Origin: Nocardia arizonensis | Lineage (GTDB): Bacteria; Actinomycetota; Actinomycetes; Mycobacteriales; Mycobacteriaceae | NCBI RefSeq assembly: GCF_001310275.1 | Contig: NZ_LGYZ01000133.1 | Coordinates: 231,863 to 295,862 of the forward strand | Reading direction: 5' to 3' | Length of the DNA: 64,000 nt | Made by a program: the position numbers and the translations under genes | The notes under the pieces: model-generated | Told to the model about the DNA's origin: nothing | Seen by the model: only the letters and a program-made list of their open reading frames with translations | Database searches by the model: none | In this document: one piece after another, positions 1 through 8,826 of the stretch | Position numbering within the stretch: position 1 is the first letter of the stretch | How the letters are laid out: every line of letters begins with the position of its first letter

Positions 1-597
1 CTGGCCGCCGATGGCATCGCCGCGGCCGTATTCCTCAACACGCTGGTCGCGGGCTGTCTCGGCATGCTGGGCTGGCTGGCGGTCGAACAGATCCGCGATG
101 GCAGGCCGACGACCTTCGGCGCGGCCTCGGGCGTGGTCGCGGGTCTGGTGGCGATCACCCCGTCCTGCGGTTCGGTGAGCACGCTCGGCGCGGTCGTGGT
201 CGGTCTGGCCGCAGGCACGGTGTGCTCCTTCGCGGTGAGCTGGAAGCACAGGGCGGGCTACGACGATTCACTCGATGTGGTGGGCGTGCACTTCGTCGGC
301 GGCGTGATCGGCACCGTGTTGATCGGCCTGCTGGCCGATCGGGTGATGACCGGCGGCGTCGAGGGTCTGCTCTACGGCGGCGGCGCGGCGCAACTGGGCA
401 AACAGCTGGTCGGCGTGCTCGCGGTGGCGGCATACGCCTTCGGCGTCAGCTATGTGCTCGGCATCGCCATCGACAAGATCGTCGGCTTCCGTGTCAGCAA
501 GGAAGACGAGACCGCGGGCATCGACTACGCGCTGCACGCCGAAACCGCCTACGCCGAAGGCGTGCACGGCCATTCGCCGCGCTCGACGCTCAGCTGA
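1..597 (+). CDS. amt: Ammonium transporter, C-terminal part (gene enters from the left edge)
   Basis: The reading frame is open from the first base, so the gene starts outside the window; an internal ATG at 64 is not the true start. The translation is hydrophobic and glycine-rich. It contains the Amt/MEP/Rh signatures of the last membrane helices, including GAASGVVAGLVAITPSCG and a DVVGVHFVGG stretch with the conserved helix histidine. A cytoplasmic tail of about 45 residues follows. Members of the family conduct ammonium or ammonia across the cytoplasmic membrane. The stop overlaps the stop of the convergent metallopeptidase gene by 8 bp. In many actinobacteria amt is followed by glnK and glnD; that is not seen here, so this copy is probably a stand-alone Amt. 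The family call is firm; the N-terminal half cannot be judged. Confidence 0.93.
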   Translation: MAADGIAAAVFLNTLVAGCLGMLGWLAVEQIRDGRPTTFGAASGVVAGLVAITPSCGSVSTLGAVVVGLAAGTVCSFAVSWKHRAGYDDSLDVVGVHFVGGVIGTVLIGLLADRVMTGGVEGLLYGGGAAQLGKQLVGVLAVAAYAFGVSYVLGIAIDKIVGFRVSKEDETAGIDYALHAETAYAEGVHGHSPRSTLS

Positions 598-1723
598 CCG
601 ACTTCGCGGACGCGGTGAACGTATTGCACTGCGAGGTCCGGTTCTTGTCGAGGCCGAGTTCGAACCAGTTGCCGCTGTTCTCGGGGGTGCCGTGGTCGCG
701 CGAGTCGCTCGGCGCGTCGCCCCGGCCGTTGGCGTCGCGCTTGGCGAGGGTGATCTGGGCGCTGGTCAAGGATCCGCCGCTGTTCGAGGAACCCACGTAC
801 ATGCCGTTGAAGCACTGGGCCTGCAATTCGACCCGGCGCGACAGTTCCAGACCGCGGTCGCTGCGGGTGCCCGCGTCGACCCGTTCGGCATTGGCCTTGC
901 GCAGGATGCCCGACATCGCCTGCACGTGATGTCCGTACTCGTGCGCGAACACCGACAGATAGACCACCCAGTTGTCCTTGAACAGGTCGGTCTGCAACTG
1001 GCTGATCGGCATGTAGATGGTCTTGTTGGCCGGGCAGTAGAAGGCCGCGAAATTGGTGGTGCTGCCGGTGCACGGGGTGGTGACGCCCGCGGTGCTCGCG
1101 GTCACGCTCACCGTCGGTGCGGTGAACGGCAGATCGGCGGCGGCCAGCACCGGCTGCCACGCGGACTCGAGGCAGCCCGCCGCGGTCTCGAAGAACTTGC
1201 GCGCCACCTCGACCTGCGTGCTCCACGGCGAATAAGCGCAGCGCGCCGGGATCAAGGTCGCGTTCGGATCGGTGAGCAGCGGATTGTTCGCCGTCTCCGC
1301 CGACCCGGAGCCGCCGTCGTCATTGGAGAAGGTCATGCTCGGATTCGGTCCGCCCGCATTGTCGTCGAGTCCGACATGGCGCACCGCGTTCAGCACCAGA
1401 CCGCCCGCCACCAGGACGATCACCACGAGCGCCAGCGCCAGCAGCCCGCCGCCGCGTTTGCGCGGACGCTGCGGCGGACGGCCGGGCGGGCCGTACGGCA
1501 TGGGCGCGGGCATGCCCGGACGGTAACCGGGCGGCGGATAGCCCTGCGGTGCACCGTACGCGGGTTGCTGACCGTATCCGGGGCGGAATCCGGGTTGCTG
1601 TCCGTACCGGGGTTGCGGCCGGTGTCCGGGCTGCTGACCATACCCGGGCGGCCGGTACCCCGGCGGCGGCACCGGCTGTCCGCCGGGTGGGACCGGTCCG
1701 TATCCGTACGGTGGCTGCGTCAC
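590..1723 (-). CDS. Putative neutral zinc metallopeptidase (YpfJ-type), membrane-anchored
   Basis: The start is the GTG at 1723, which opens a proline/glycine/tyrosine-rich N-terminus (VTQPPYGYGPVPPGGQ...). The longer open frame upstream looks non-coding. After about 100 low-complexity residues comes one hydrophobic segment (LLALALVVIVLVAGGLVL), so the catalytic domain probably lies outside the membrane. The zinc motif HEYGH lies near residue 240 (VFAHEYGHHVQAMSG), and the C-terminal half has the ELQAQCFNGMY segment typical of the neutral zinc metallopeptidase family (YpfJ/KPN_02809). Length is about 377 residues, normal for actinobacterial members with proline-rich heads. The substrate is unknown. 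It is convergent with the ammonium transporter and divergent from the DUF2207 gene. Confidence 0.9.
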   Translation of the reverse strand: MTQPPYGYGPVPPGGQPVPPPGYRPPGYGQQPGHRPQPRYGQQPGFRPGYGQQPAYGAPQGYPPPGYRPGMPAPMPYGPPGRPPQRPRKRGGGLLALALVVIVLVAGGLVLNAVRHVGLDDNAGGPNPSMTFSNDDGGSGSAETANNPLLTDPNATLIPARCAYSPWSTQVEVARKFFETAAGCLESAWQPVLAAADLPFTAPTVSVTASTAGVTTPCTGSTTNFAAFYCPANKTIYMPISQLQTDLFKDNWVVYLSVFAHEYGHHVQAMSGILRKANAERVDAGTRSDRGLELSRRVELQAQCFNGMYVGSSNSGGSLTSAQITLAKRDANGRGDAPSDSRDHGTPENSGNWFELGLDKNRTSQCNTFTASAKSVS

Positions 1724-1878
1724 TGGCCCCGCACCCCCTCGTCTCGAATGGTGGCCGACAGGATGGATCAGCAGCGCGCACTCGACCCTGAGCGTCACGC
1801 CCGTCGCTGCTGTCTGCCGGCCCGTCGCTCGCGCCGCGCCGCTGACGAAGAATAGCAACTTGTCTAGAGTAGGCAGCC

Positions 1879-3504
1879 ATGCTGACATTTCGGGGGGCCG
1901 CCGCGAGCGCGCTGATTCTCGCCGGTTCGGTCCTGGCCGCGGCCGCACCGGCCCACGGTCAGCCTGCCCCCGCGGGCGTCACCATCACCGCCGATCTGAA
2001 GCTCGATCGCTCGGGTGTGCTGAATGTTGTCGAGAAGGTCGAAGTGCCCGCGGGTGAACGCTTCACGATGGCGTTGCCGCTGCGACTACAGCTGACCGAC
2101 GACGTGCAGCGGGTCTTCCGGGTCACCGACGTGGACACCGAGGGCGCGGGCACCGCCACGGTGGCGGGCGACCAGTTCACCATCGACGCCGGACCGGGCG
2201 AATCCACCTTCACCTACGCCATCCACAACACGGTCCGCGACGCACCGGGCACCCAGGTCTTCCACTGGCTCGGCGTCGTCAATACCGATATCGCCGCCAT
2301 CAGCGCCTCGGTGATCGCGCCCAGTTTCGAAATGGGCATCGTGGACTGCAAACTCGGCCCGCCCGGCAATGCCCGCCCGTGCGCCGACGTGCGCGTCGAG
2401 GCGACCGGTGCGCTGTTCCTCGAGCAGACCGATCTGCGCAAGGGCGACACCATAGACCTGACCCTGCAACTGCCGCCGGGCACCGTGCCCGCCAATGCCG
2501 ATATCCGCGAGGACGAGGCGGGCGCGTTCGCACTCTCGGGTCCGGTATGGCTCGCCTTCGGCGTGCTGATCGCGGCACTGGCGGGTCTGGCCGCGTTCGT
2601 GCTGCGCGCCCGTAGCCAGAACGCCTCGGCCACCGCGGGTTCGGAGGTGATAGATCCACTCCAGCGCGACGGCGAGCAGATCCGCTTCGCCTCACCCGAC
2701 GGCATACTCCCCGGTGCGGCCGGGCTGGTCGTGGACGAGCACGCCGATCCGATCGACATCGCGGCCACCGTCGTGGATCTCGCGGTGCGCCGCTACATCT
2801 GGGTCACGCCGATCGGGGCGTCACCGGACGGCAACGACTGGCGGATCGCCCGGGTCAACGCGCCCGACGATCAACTGCGCGACTACGAGAAGGCCGTGTA
2901 CACCGCACTGCTGCCCGCGGGTGTCGACGCGGTCACGGTCGCCGAATTGCGCGCGCCCGGCCGGGTTCCTGTCGAACCCATTCGCAAGGCGATGGTGGCC
3001 GACGCGGTCGAACAGGGCGCCTTCGCCGAACGCTCCCGTCCCGGCCTGCCGGTCAGGATCGGCGCGGCGCTCATCGTGGCGGGTATCGCCGCGACCATCG
3101 CGCTCGCCTTCTCGGCCGGACACGCCCTGGTCGGCGTCGCGATCGCCCTCGCGGGCGTCGCCGTCGTCCTGCTGCCCACCTACCTGCCGGTGCGCACCGC
3201 CTACGGCCGCGAGCTCGCGGGCAGGGTGCGCGCGCTACAACGTGGGCTCGACGCCGTTCGGCGCGAACAGATTCCGGCGCCCGAACAGGAGACGGTGTTC
3301 TCCCGCGCCCTGCCGTTCACCGTCATCGGCGGCCGCGCCGACAACTGGATCCGCACCTTCCGCGATCTCGACCCGGCCGCGGACTCCCAACCCGGGCTCT
3401 ACTGGTTCGGCGGATTCGATCGCGACACCGATCTCCAGCGCTTCGCCGGACATTTCCCGTACTTCATCACCGCGATGGAAGGACTGTTCGGACGGTCGTC
3501 CTGA
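1879..3504 (+). CDS. DUF2207 family predicted membrane protein
   Basis: The 541-residue product starts with a signal peptide (AAASALILAGSVLAAAAPAHG). An extracytoplasmic beta-rich DUF2207 domain follows (ITADLKLDRSGVLNVVEKVEVPAGERF...). There is one helix near residue 215-240 (VWLAFGVLIAALAGLAAFVL), a cytoplasmic segment, and a helical pair near residues 395-435. It ends with the YWFGGFDRDTDLQRFAGHFPYFITAMEGLF tail seen in the actinobacterial branch of this family. The biochemical role is not known; members are thought to be envelope proteins. The ATG at 1879 lies about 155 bp from the divergent metallopeptidase start, leaving room for both promoters. Its 3' end faces the ROK regulator. Confidence 0.85.
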   Translation: MLTFRGAAASALILAGSVLAAAAPAHGQPAPAGVTITADLKLDRSGVLNVVEKVEVPAGERFTMALPLRLQLTDDVQRVFRVTDVDTEGAGTATVAGDQFTIDAGPGESTFTYAIHNTVRDAPGTQVFHWLGVVNTDIAAISASVIAPSFEMGIVDCKLGPPGNARPCADVRVEATGALFLEQTDLRKGDTIDLTLQLPPGTVPANADIREDEAGAFALSGPVWLAFGVLIAALAGLAAFVLRARSQNASATAGSEVIDPLQRDGEQIRFASPDGILPGAAGLVVDEHADPIDIAATVVDLAVRRYIWVTPIGASPDGNDWRIARVNAPDDQLRDYEKAVYTALLPAGVDAVTVAELRAPGRVPVEPIRKAMVADAVEQGAFAERSRPGLPVRIGAALIVAGIAATIALAFSAGHALVGVAIALAGVAVVLLPTYLPVRTAYGRELAGRVRALQRGLDAVRREQIPAPEQETVFSRALPFTVIGGRADNWIRTFRDLDPAADSQPGLYWFGGFDRDTDLQRFAGHFPYFITAMEGLFGRSS

Positions 3505-3543
3505 TCGGGTCGAAACGCACGACGGCCGTTTCCTTCGCGCGGC

Positions 3544-4812
3544 TCACTCGGCGGGGGGCGACCTGCGCATGGCCGCGAGCGGATCGGCGTAGATCGCGCT
3601 GAGCGAGGTCACCACCGCCGCGAATTCCTGTACCTTGCCGCCGAATCCGCTGATCCGTATGTCGGTGGGCGGCAGGATCGACGCCTGGCGGAAGGCGGTC
3701 GCCACGTGCGCCAGCGCGGGCCGGTATGCCGTGAACGCCTGTCCGCCGAGGATGACCCGATCGGGATTGAGCATGTCCCGCACCAGCGCGACGGTATGCC
3801 CCAACATGGTCGCCCGTTCGGCCAGCAGTTCCCGCGCCGACTCCGAACCCGCCTCCGCCGCGCGATACAGATCGGTGATGGTCGACCCGGCGGTTCCGTT
3901 GTAGGCCGGGATGATTCCGCGCCCGACCGCCCGCGCGTGCAGCGCCCGGTCTCCCACGGTGACCTCCAAGCAGCCGCGACGTCCGCACCCGCATTCCACA
4001 TCCGAACCGGTCGGCAGATGCGCGATGGACCCGGGCCCGTTGCTCGGGGTGTGCACGCGACCCTCCAAAGTCACCGCGATACCCGCGGTTTCGCGCACGT
4101 AGAAATACAAGCTGCTGCCGCGTTGCGGTCCTTCGCGCGGTTCCGGTGTCGGGAGCAGCAGTTCCGACGCGGCCATGGCCTCTACGTGCGGGGCGACCGA
4201 CACCGGGAGTTCGAGTACCTCGCCGAGGACCGCGCCGACCGGGGCGTTCTTCCAGTCGAGTTTGGGGTGATCGACCACACCGGTGAACGGGTCGACCCGT
4301 CCGCCGGTGGCGACACCGGCCCACAGTGGTTTGCGCCGATGCCACCGCTGGAGGAAGGCACGCGCGCTGCGCGCCACGGTGTTCGTCGCGAAATCCTGTC
4401 CGGTCCGCGGGGTCGCGATCGCGAGTCCGCCGAGAATCCGGCCGCGCGGATCCGCAGCGACGATCTTGGTGACGGCCGCGCCGATGTGAATGCCGAGGGT
4501 CAGATATGCCTCGTGATCGATTTCGAACGGCACGCGCGGACGCCCCACCGCACCCGAGGCGGTCAGGTCGTTGCGCTCGCGCAGCAGGCCCGCGGCCAGC
4601 AGTGCCGAAACCTGACGGTTGACCGTCGCGATACTCAGACCCGTTGTGCGCGCGGCATTGTCACGCGAGATCGGCCCCGCGGTCGCCGCGCGCAGGACGG
4701 CCGCGGCCGGATTGTCGGCGATACGGAGTTCCGGGGCGATAACTGGACGGGCCGAGCGGACACGACCGGTGGCGACCCGCGAAGCGGATCGCTCCAGGAT
4801 GGGAAGGGACAT
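3544..4812 (-). CDS. ROK-family transcriptional regulator
   Basis: The 422-residue protein has an N-terminal winged helix-turn-helix (residues about 30-85, ISRDNAARTTGLSIATVNRQVSALLAAGLL) followed by a ROK sugar-kinase-like domain. The ROK zinc motif is present as CGCGRRGCLE near residue 275. The glycine-rich phosphate-binding start of the domain (LGIHIGAAVTKIVAADPRGRILG) is also present. Members are usually repressors that bind a sugar or sugar phosphate and control carbohydrate genes, but no sugar gene lies next to this one, so the target is unknown. A short ORF with a cysteine-rich tail lies 90 bp upstream on the same strand and may form part of its leader. Confidence 0.9.
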   Translation of the reverse strand: MSLPILERSASRVATGRVRSARPVIAPELRIADNPAAAVLRAATAGPISRDNAARTTGLSIATVNRQVSALLAAGLLRERNDLTASGAVGRPRVPFEIDHEAYLTLGIHIGAAVTKIVAADPRGRILGGLAIATPRTGQDFATNTVARSARAFLQRWHRRKPLWAGVATGGRVDPFTGVVDHPKLDWKNAPVGAVLGEVLELPVSVAPHVEAMAASELLLPTPEPREGPQRGSSLYFYVRETAGIAVTLEGRVHTPSNGPGSIAHLPTGSDVECGCGRRGCLEVTVGDRALHARAVGRGIIPAYNGTAGSTITDLYRAAEAGSESARELLAERATMLGHTVALVRDMLNPDRVILGGQAFTAYRPALAHVATAFRQASILPPTDIRISGFGGKVQEFAAVVTSLSAIYADPLAAMRRSPPAE

Positions 4813-4902
4813 ATGAAGATTCCTTGCCGAAGTCCCGAAAGAGACGGGATATGCCTACTACGTGCGATGACGAGGCAGCATGAAGCCGGGAGCGAGCTCA
4901 GC

Positions 4903-5010
4903 TCAGCCGCAGCGGCAGGAACGACACAGTTCGCGAGTCAACGGCAACCGCAGCCCCAGCGCGGCGGTCACGTAGGTGACCCGCACGGCAGTGGAATGGT
5001 TGCTGGACAT
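4903..5010 (-). CDS. Short ORF with cysteine-rich tail upstream of the ROK gene (possible leader peptide)
   Basis: A 35-codon ORF begins at the ATG at 5010 and ends in the residues CRSCRCG. It lies 90 bp before the ROK gene on the same strand. A small hairpin (CCGGT-CCGA-ACCGG) and a run of T on the coding strand lie just before the ATG. An AAGATAAC-like -10 element lies further upstream. Cysteine-rich leader peptides that act as attenuators are known in actinobacteria, but this one does not match a family I can name. It may be a leader, a small protein, or chance. Confidence 0.3.
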   Translation of the reverse strand: MSSNHSTAVRVTYVTAALGLRLPLTRELCRSCRCG

Positions 5011-5100
5011 AAAAAAACGGTAACACCGGTTCGGACCGGATTCCAACCTCCAGTTATCTTTCGGTGTGCGATCACACAAGATTCCGGCAGGTGACACGCA

Positions 5101-5286
5101 TCACGCCGCGCCTATACCGATGGAGCCGGCATCGGTGGTGATCACCGAGCGGGTCTCGTCGGTGTTCGCGGTGAAATTCACCGGGGCGGTCACGGCCGGC
5201 TTCGGTGCGGCGCCCGCGGTGCCGGACACCACACCGGTCGCCACCGTCAGCAACGCGGCCACGACGGCCAGTTTCCTCATCCTCAT
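5101..5286 (-). pseudogene. Short secreted protein, probably an N-terminal remnant of a larger family
   Basis: Starting from ATG 5286 (or 5280), 61 codons encode a clear signal peptide (MRKLAVVAALLTVATGVVSGTAGA). About 30 residues follow, including FTANTDETRSVITTDAG. From memory, Nocardia genomes carry many longer secreted proteins with this signal peptide and a similar NFTAN...SVITTDAGS stretch, continuing for about 150-200 residues. Here the frame stops right after that stretch. I therefore infer a truncated copy, but a genuine short secreted peptide cannot be excluded. Confidence 0.5.
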
Positions 5287-5404
5287 AGACCTGCATTCCC
5301 TCATCTAGAACGAGCATTCGAGGGCAAGCATCACGGAGAAGTCGCCTGCGAACGAGGGAAAAACGCAGCGCGATTCCAATGGGACGCGCAGGTTTTCGAG
5401 CCGT

Positions 5405-5992
5405 CTATTTCGCCCCGGACTCCTTGGCGGCCGCCTTCAACTGCTTCTTGAAAGCACGGACCTCCAGCAGCGATTCCCCGTCGACGATATCGGCGGCCGA
5501 GCGCCGCGAACCATTCTCCGAATACGCGCCCGCCGCCTTTTCCCAGCCCGCGGGCCGGACCCCGAGCTGTTTGCCGAGCAGCGCCAGGAAGATTCGCGCC
5601 TTCTGGTCGCCGTAACCGGGCAGCGCCTTGAGCCTGCGCAGCACCTCGGCGCCGTTCGGATCGCCCTCGGTCCAGATCGCCTCGGTATTCGCGCCGTAGT
5701 TCTCGACGACATAGCGGGCGAGCTCCTGGGTGCGCCGGGCCATCGACCGACCGTAGCGATGGATCGCGGGCGGAGTCGCGCACAGATCCTCGAATGCCTG
5801 CGGATCGGCGGCCGCGATTTTCTCGATGGCGAAACCGTCCATGCGGTCGGCGATCTTCTTGGGTCCGCGGAAGGCGTGTTCGAGCGGATATTGCTGGTCC
5901 AGCAGCATTCCGGTGAGCAGAGCGAAGGGATCCTCGGACAGCAGTTTGTCCGCCTCGGGCTCCTGCGCCAGACACAGTTCCACCGTCACCAT
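5405..5992 (-). CDS. HhH-GPD-type base excision DNA repair protein
   Basis: I chose the ATG at 5992 (MVTVELCLAQEPEADKLL), giving 195 residues; the upstream in-frame extension has no support. The protein carries the alpha-helical HhH-GPD core: FALLTGMLLDQQYPLEHAF near the N-terminus and the hairpin region LKALPGYGDQKARIFLALLGK near residues 120-145. The lysine in GDQKAR sits where related glycosylases carry catalytic or DNA-contacting residues. Actinobacteria commonly have a family of this length with a basic lysine-rich tail, as here (KKQLKAAAKESGAK). The base lesion it removes is not known. It is divergent from the methyltransferase gene. Confidence 0.85.
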   Translation of the reverse strand: MVTVELCLAQEPEADKLLSEDPFALLTGMLLDQQYPLEHAFRGPKKIADRMDGFAIEKIAAADPQAFEDLCATPPAIHRYGRSMARRTQELARYVVENYGANTEAIWTEGDPNGAEVLRRLKALPGYGDQKARIFLALLGKQLGVRPAGWEKAAGAYSENGSRRSAADIVDGESLLEVRAFKKQLKAAAKESGAK

Positions 5993-6149
5993 CGGTCCTT
6001 TCGCCGTACTCGGATCGCGGGCACGCACTCGATCATCGCACTGTCGCGTCACCGTGCGGTCACTCGCACGGATGGGCGCGACTCGAAATGGTGACACATC
6101 TCACAACCCAGCCGGGCAGATGACATCGCCGCCGCGTAGGCTACGCGCC

Positions 6150-6998
6150 ATGCCTCAGACGACCGCACGACCCAGGAACGGACTCGCGGCCATGGACACC
6201 TTCGCACCGCGCCCCGACCGCTTCGACAGCGCGGGCCAGGACCAACTCGTCGACGTCCGCGACCTCCAAGCGGCATTACCGGGCATCCGCAGACTACGGA
6301 ACTGGGCGCATGAGGCGCTGGCACTGCGACCGGGCGAATCGGCGATCGACATCGGCTCGGGCAGCGGTTCGGAGGTGCTGACCTTCGCCGAGGCCGTCGG
6401 GCCGACCGGCAGCGCCATCGGCGTCGAGCCCGACCCCAACCTGCTCGCCTCCGCCGAACGCCGCGCGCGCGAGGCCGGTTCCACCGCGCGGTTCCACTCC
6501 GGCGACGCCTACGGCATCCCCTTCGGCGCCGACACCTTCGACGCCGCACTATGTGAACGCGTCTTCCAGCACCTGACCGCGCCCGCGCGGGCGGCCAACG
6601 AGATCGCCCGGGTGCTGCGTCCCGGCGGACGCGCCGTCGTAGTGGACGTCGACTGGGGCACCGCGATCATCCATCCCGGCGATATCGGGGTCGTGCACAA
6701 GATCATCGAGACCCTCGCCGCGGCCACCACCAACCCGCGGTCGGGACGCCGCATCCCCGGCCTGCTCGCCAAGGCGGGCCTGGAGATCGATGACATCGGC
6801 TCGCACGCCCTGGTGCAGGATCGCAGCGTCGGCGCGGGCGCGCTGGTCACCCGAATCTCGGCCATGGCGGTGGCGCGCGGAGCGATCACCGAAGCTCAGC
6901 GCGAAGAATTGCTGGCGCAATTGCGCCGCGGCGCGGAAACCGGCGATATCCACCTGTCGGTCACGATGTTCGCCGTGCTGGCCCATAAACCACGCTGA
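6150..6998 (+). CDS. Class I SAM-dependent methyltransferase
   Basis: The chosen ATG at 6150 gives 282 residues. The Rossmann methyltransferase fold is clear: motif I AIDIGSGSGSEVLTFAE near residue 65, motif II acidic residue in GVEPDPN, motif III (GDAYGIPFGADTFDAALCERVFQHL), and the ARVLRPGGRAVVVDVDWG post-motif. The pattern resembles UbiE/MenG-like and arsenite/phthiodiolone-type small-molecule methyltransferases. The substrate is not evident, and the neighbours give no pathway. It converges with the aminotransferase gene across a strong hairpin. Confidence 0.85.
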   Translation: MPQTTARPRNGLAAMDTFAPRPDRFDSAGQDQLVDVRDLQAALPGIRRLRNWAHEALALRPGESAIDIGSGSGSEVLTFAEAVGPTGSAIGVEPDPNLLASAERRAREAGSTARFHSGDAYGIPFGADTFDAALCERVFQHLTAPARAANEIARVLRPGGRAVVVDVDWGTAIIHPGDIGVVHKIIETLAAATTNPRSGRRIPGLLAKAGLEIDDIGSHALVQDRSVGAGALVTRISAMAVARGAITEAQREELLAQLRRGAETGDIHLSVTMFAVLAHKPR

Positions 6999-7014
6999 TC
7001 GCCGTAGTCGACGC

Positions 7015-7046
7015 GGCGGCGGCCGATACCCGTATCGGCCGCCGCC
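7015..7046. terminator. Bidirectional hairpin terminator between methyltransferase and aminotransferase
   Basis: A GC-rich inverted repeat of about 14 bp per arm (GGCGGCGGCCGATA / TATCGGCCGCCGCC) lies between two convergent genes, 17 bp after one stop and 7 bp before the other. There is no long T-run, as is common in high-GC actinobacteria. Confidence 0.7.
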
Positions 7047-7052
7047 ACCGAT

Positions 7053-8342
7053 CTATTTGCCCAGCGCCTTCTCGGTGGCCGCGAGCAGGACGCAGGTGGC
7101 CAATCCGTCCATCGCCTTCTCCAATTCCGGCAGCTTCGGAAAGCTCGGAGCGATGCGAATGTTCTTGTCGTCGGTATCATTTCGGTACGGGAAGGCCGAC
7201 CCCGCCGCGGTGAGCGCGATGCCTGCGTCCTTCGCCAGCGCGATGACCCGTGCCGCGGTGCCCTCCATCACGTCGAGACTGATGAAATAGCCGCCCTTGG
7301 GTTCGGTCCAGGACGCGACCTTCGACGCGCCGAGCCGGTCCTCCAGAATCTTCAGCACCAATTTGAATTTCGGCTCGAGGATTTCGCGGTGTTTCTGCAT
7401 GTGCGCGCGGACCCCGTCGGCGTTGCCGAAGAAACGCAGATGGCGCAGCTGATTGATCTTGTCGGGGCCGATGCTGCTCTTGGCCGCATGGCCGAGATAC
7501 CACTCCAGATTCTCCGTGGAGGCGCCGAGGAAACTCACGCCCGCGCCCGCGAAGGTGATCTTGGAGGTGGAGGCGAAGACAATGGGCCGGTTCGGATTTC
7601 CGGCGGCAGCGGCCATACCGAGCACGTCGAGCACCGGCGCGGCGGTGTCGGTGAGCGGATGCACCGCATAAGCGTTGTCCCAGAACAGACGGAAGTCCGG
7701 CGCCGCTGCGGGCATCGAAACCAGTTCCCGCACGACCTCTTCGGAATACACCGCGCCGGTCGGATTGGCGTAGTTCGGCACCGCCCACAGACCCTTGATC
7801 TCGGGGTCGGCGGCCACCAGCGCGGCGATCGCGGCGGTATTCGGGCCGTTGTCGGCCATCGGAATCGGGATCATCTCGAAACCGAGCGCCTCGGTGATGG
7901 CGAAGTGCCGGTCGTAACCCGGACTCGGGCACAGCCATTTCACGGTCGGTTCCGCGGCCCAGCGGCGCTCGGAATCGTTGGTGCCGTACAGCATTGCGTA
8001 GACGATCACGTCGTGCATCAGTTGCAGGCTCGCGTTGTTGCCCGCGATCAGGTTCTCGGTCGGTATGCCGAGCAGTTCGCCGAAGATCGCGCGCAATTCG
8101 GGAAGCCCCCGCTGACCACCGTAGTTGCGGCAGTCGGTGCCGGTGCCGTCGCGGTAGTCGTCGGGTCCGGGCAGCGACAGCAGCCCCGCCGAGAGGTCCA
8201 ACTGCTCCGGTGCGGGTTTGCCTCGCGTGAGGTCCAGCGTGAGCTTCTCGGTCTTGAGCGTCGCGTAATTCGCGGTCTGGGTCTCGTGTTCGGACACGAG
8301 TTCCTCGTGGCTCATCACACCGATTTGCGTTTGCCGGGGCAT
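7053..8342 (-). CDS. aspT: Aspartate aminotransferase, AspT-type (Rv3722c-like)
   Basis: The 429-residue fold-type I PLP enzyme carries LDLTRGKPAPEQLDLS near the N-terminus, CRNYGGQRGLPELRAIFGELLGIP, the NNASLQLMHD stretch, and the PLP lysine in ASTSKITFAGAGVSFLG (about residue 262). These features match the subgroup containing Mycobacterium tuberculosis Rv3722c, shown to be the main aspartate aminotransferase there (aspartate plus 2-oxoglutarate to oxaloacetate plus glutamate). As in mycobacteria, it is followed on its upstream side by the SRP RNA gene. ATG 8342 has an AAAGG about 8 bp upstream; the internal start at 8315 is possible. Confidence 0.9.
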   Translation of the reverse strand: MPRQTQIGVMSHEELVSEHETQTANYATLKTEKLTLDLTRGKPAPEQLDLSAGLLSLPGPDDYRDGTGTDCRNYGGQRGLPELRAIFGELLGIPTENLIAGNNASLQLMHDVIVYAMLYGTNDSERRWAAEPTVKWLCPSPGYDRHFAITEALGFEMIPIPMADNGPNTAAIAALVAADPEIKGLWAVPNYANPTGAVYSEEVVRELVSMPAAAPDFRLFWDNAYAVHPLTDTAAPVLDVLGMAAAAGNPNRPIVFASTSKITFAGAGVSFLGASTENLEWYLGHAAKSSIGPDKINQLRHLRFFGNADGVRAHMQKHREILEPKFKLVLKILEDRLGASKVASWTEPKGGYFISLDVMEGTAARVIALAKDAGIALTAAGSAFPYRNDTDDKNIRIAPSFPKLPELEKAMDGLATCVLLAATEKALGK

Positions 8343-8497
8343 CCTGAGCAGCCTTTCGAAGCAGCGAAGGGGCGAATATTCGACATCCGTACCGGGGGTC
8401 GGACGACCGTCGGCGGACCGCTGCTCACGTTACCCGGGGACGGTGCCGAAGTGGTGGGCGATTCTCGACCGGGAGATCGGCCGACGGCCGGAGAATA

Positions 8498-8590
8498 GGG
8501 GACCCCGCGCACCCGGCAGAGCCCGTTGACCCTTGCTGCCTTCCGGCCCTGGGGGAGTTCACAGGATGCGCGCCGCGCGGGATCCGTTGG
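8498..8590 (-). ncRNA. ffs: Signal recognition particle 4.5S RNA
   Basis: Read on the minus strand the segment contains the invariant SRP helix 8 core (GGGCCGGAAGGCAGCAAGGG). It is flanked by pairing arms GGATCCCGCGC and GCGCGGGGTCC that close a long hairpin. This is the bacterial small SRP RNA that works with Ffh in co-translational membrane targeting. A TACACT -10 element lies just upstream (8594-8599, minus). Ends are estimated from the closing stem and may be off by a few bases. Confidence 0.93.
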
Positions 8591-8738
8591 CCAGTGTAGC
8601 GGGTCATCGGACGCCAGCGCGGAAGGGGGGCGCGTCCTCCCGCATCCCCCTTGTGAAGCCCCCGTCCGGCCGCGCGGCGACGCCCGCGCAGGCCCCCGGT
8701 TTGGCATCTCGAGGGCATCTGCCGCTATGCTGCTCCAC

Positions 8739-8826
8739 GGAGGATTCGCCTAGTGGCCTATGGCGCTCGCCTGGAACGCGGGTTGGGTTAACGCCCTCAG
8801 GGGTTCAAATCCCCTATCCTCCGCCA
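8739..8826 (+). tRNA. tRNA-Ser (GGA anticodon)
   Basis: The gene is 88 nt including an encoded CCA. The acceptor arms are GGAGGAT and ATCCTCC, the anticodon loop is CTGGAAC (GGA), there is a long class II variable arm, and the T-loop is GGTTCAAATCC. A TATGCT -10-like element lies at 8726-8731. The gene forms the left boundary of the accessory island, and the minus-strand serine recombinase reads into it, ending at 8750 inside the tRNA. Confidence 0.96.

Noticed and set aside
590..1948. Longer metallopeptidase start at 1948.
   Set aside because: The added 75 residues are arginine-rich, overlap the divergent DUF2207 start and have no ribosome site; GTG 1723 fits the family's proline-rich head.
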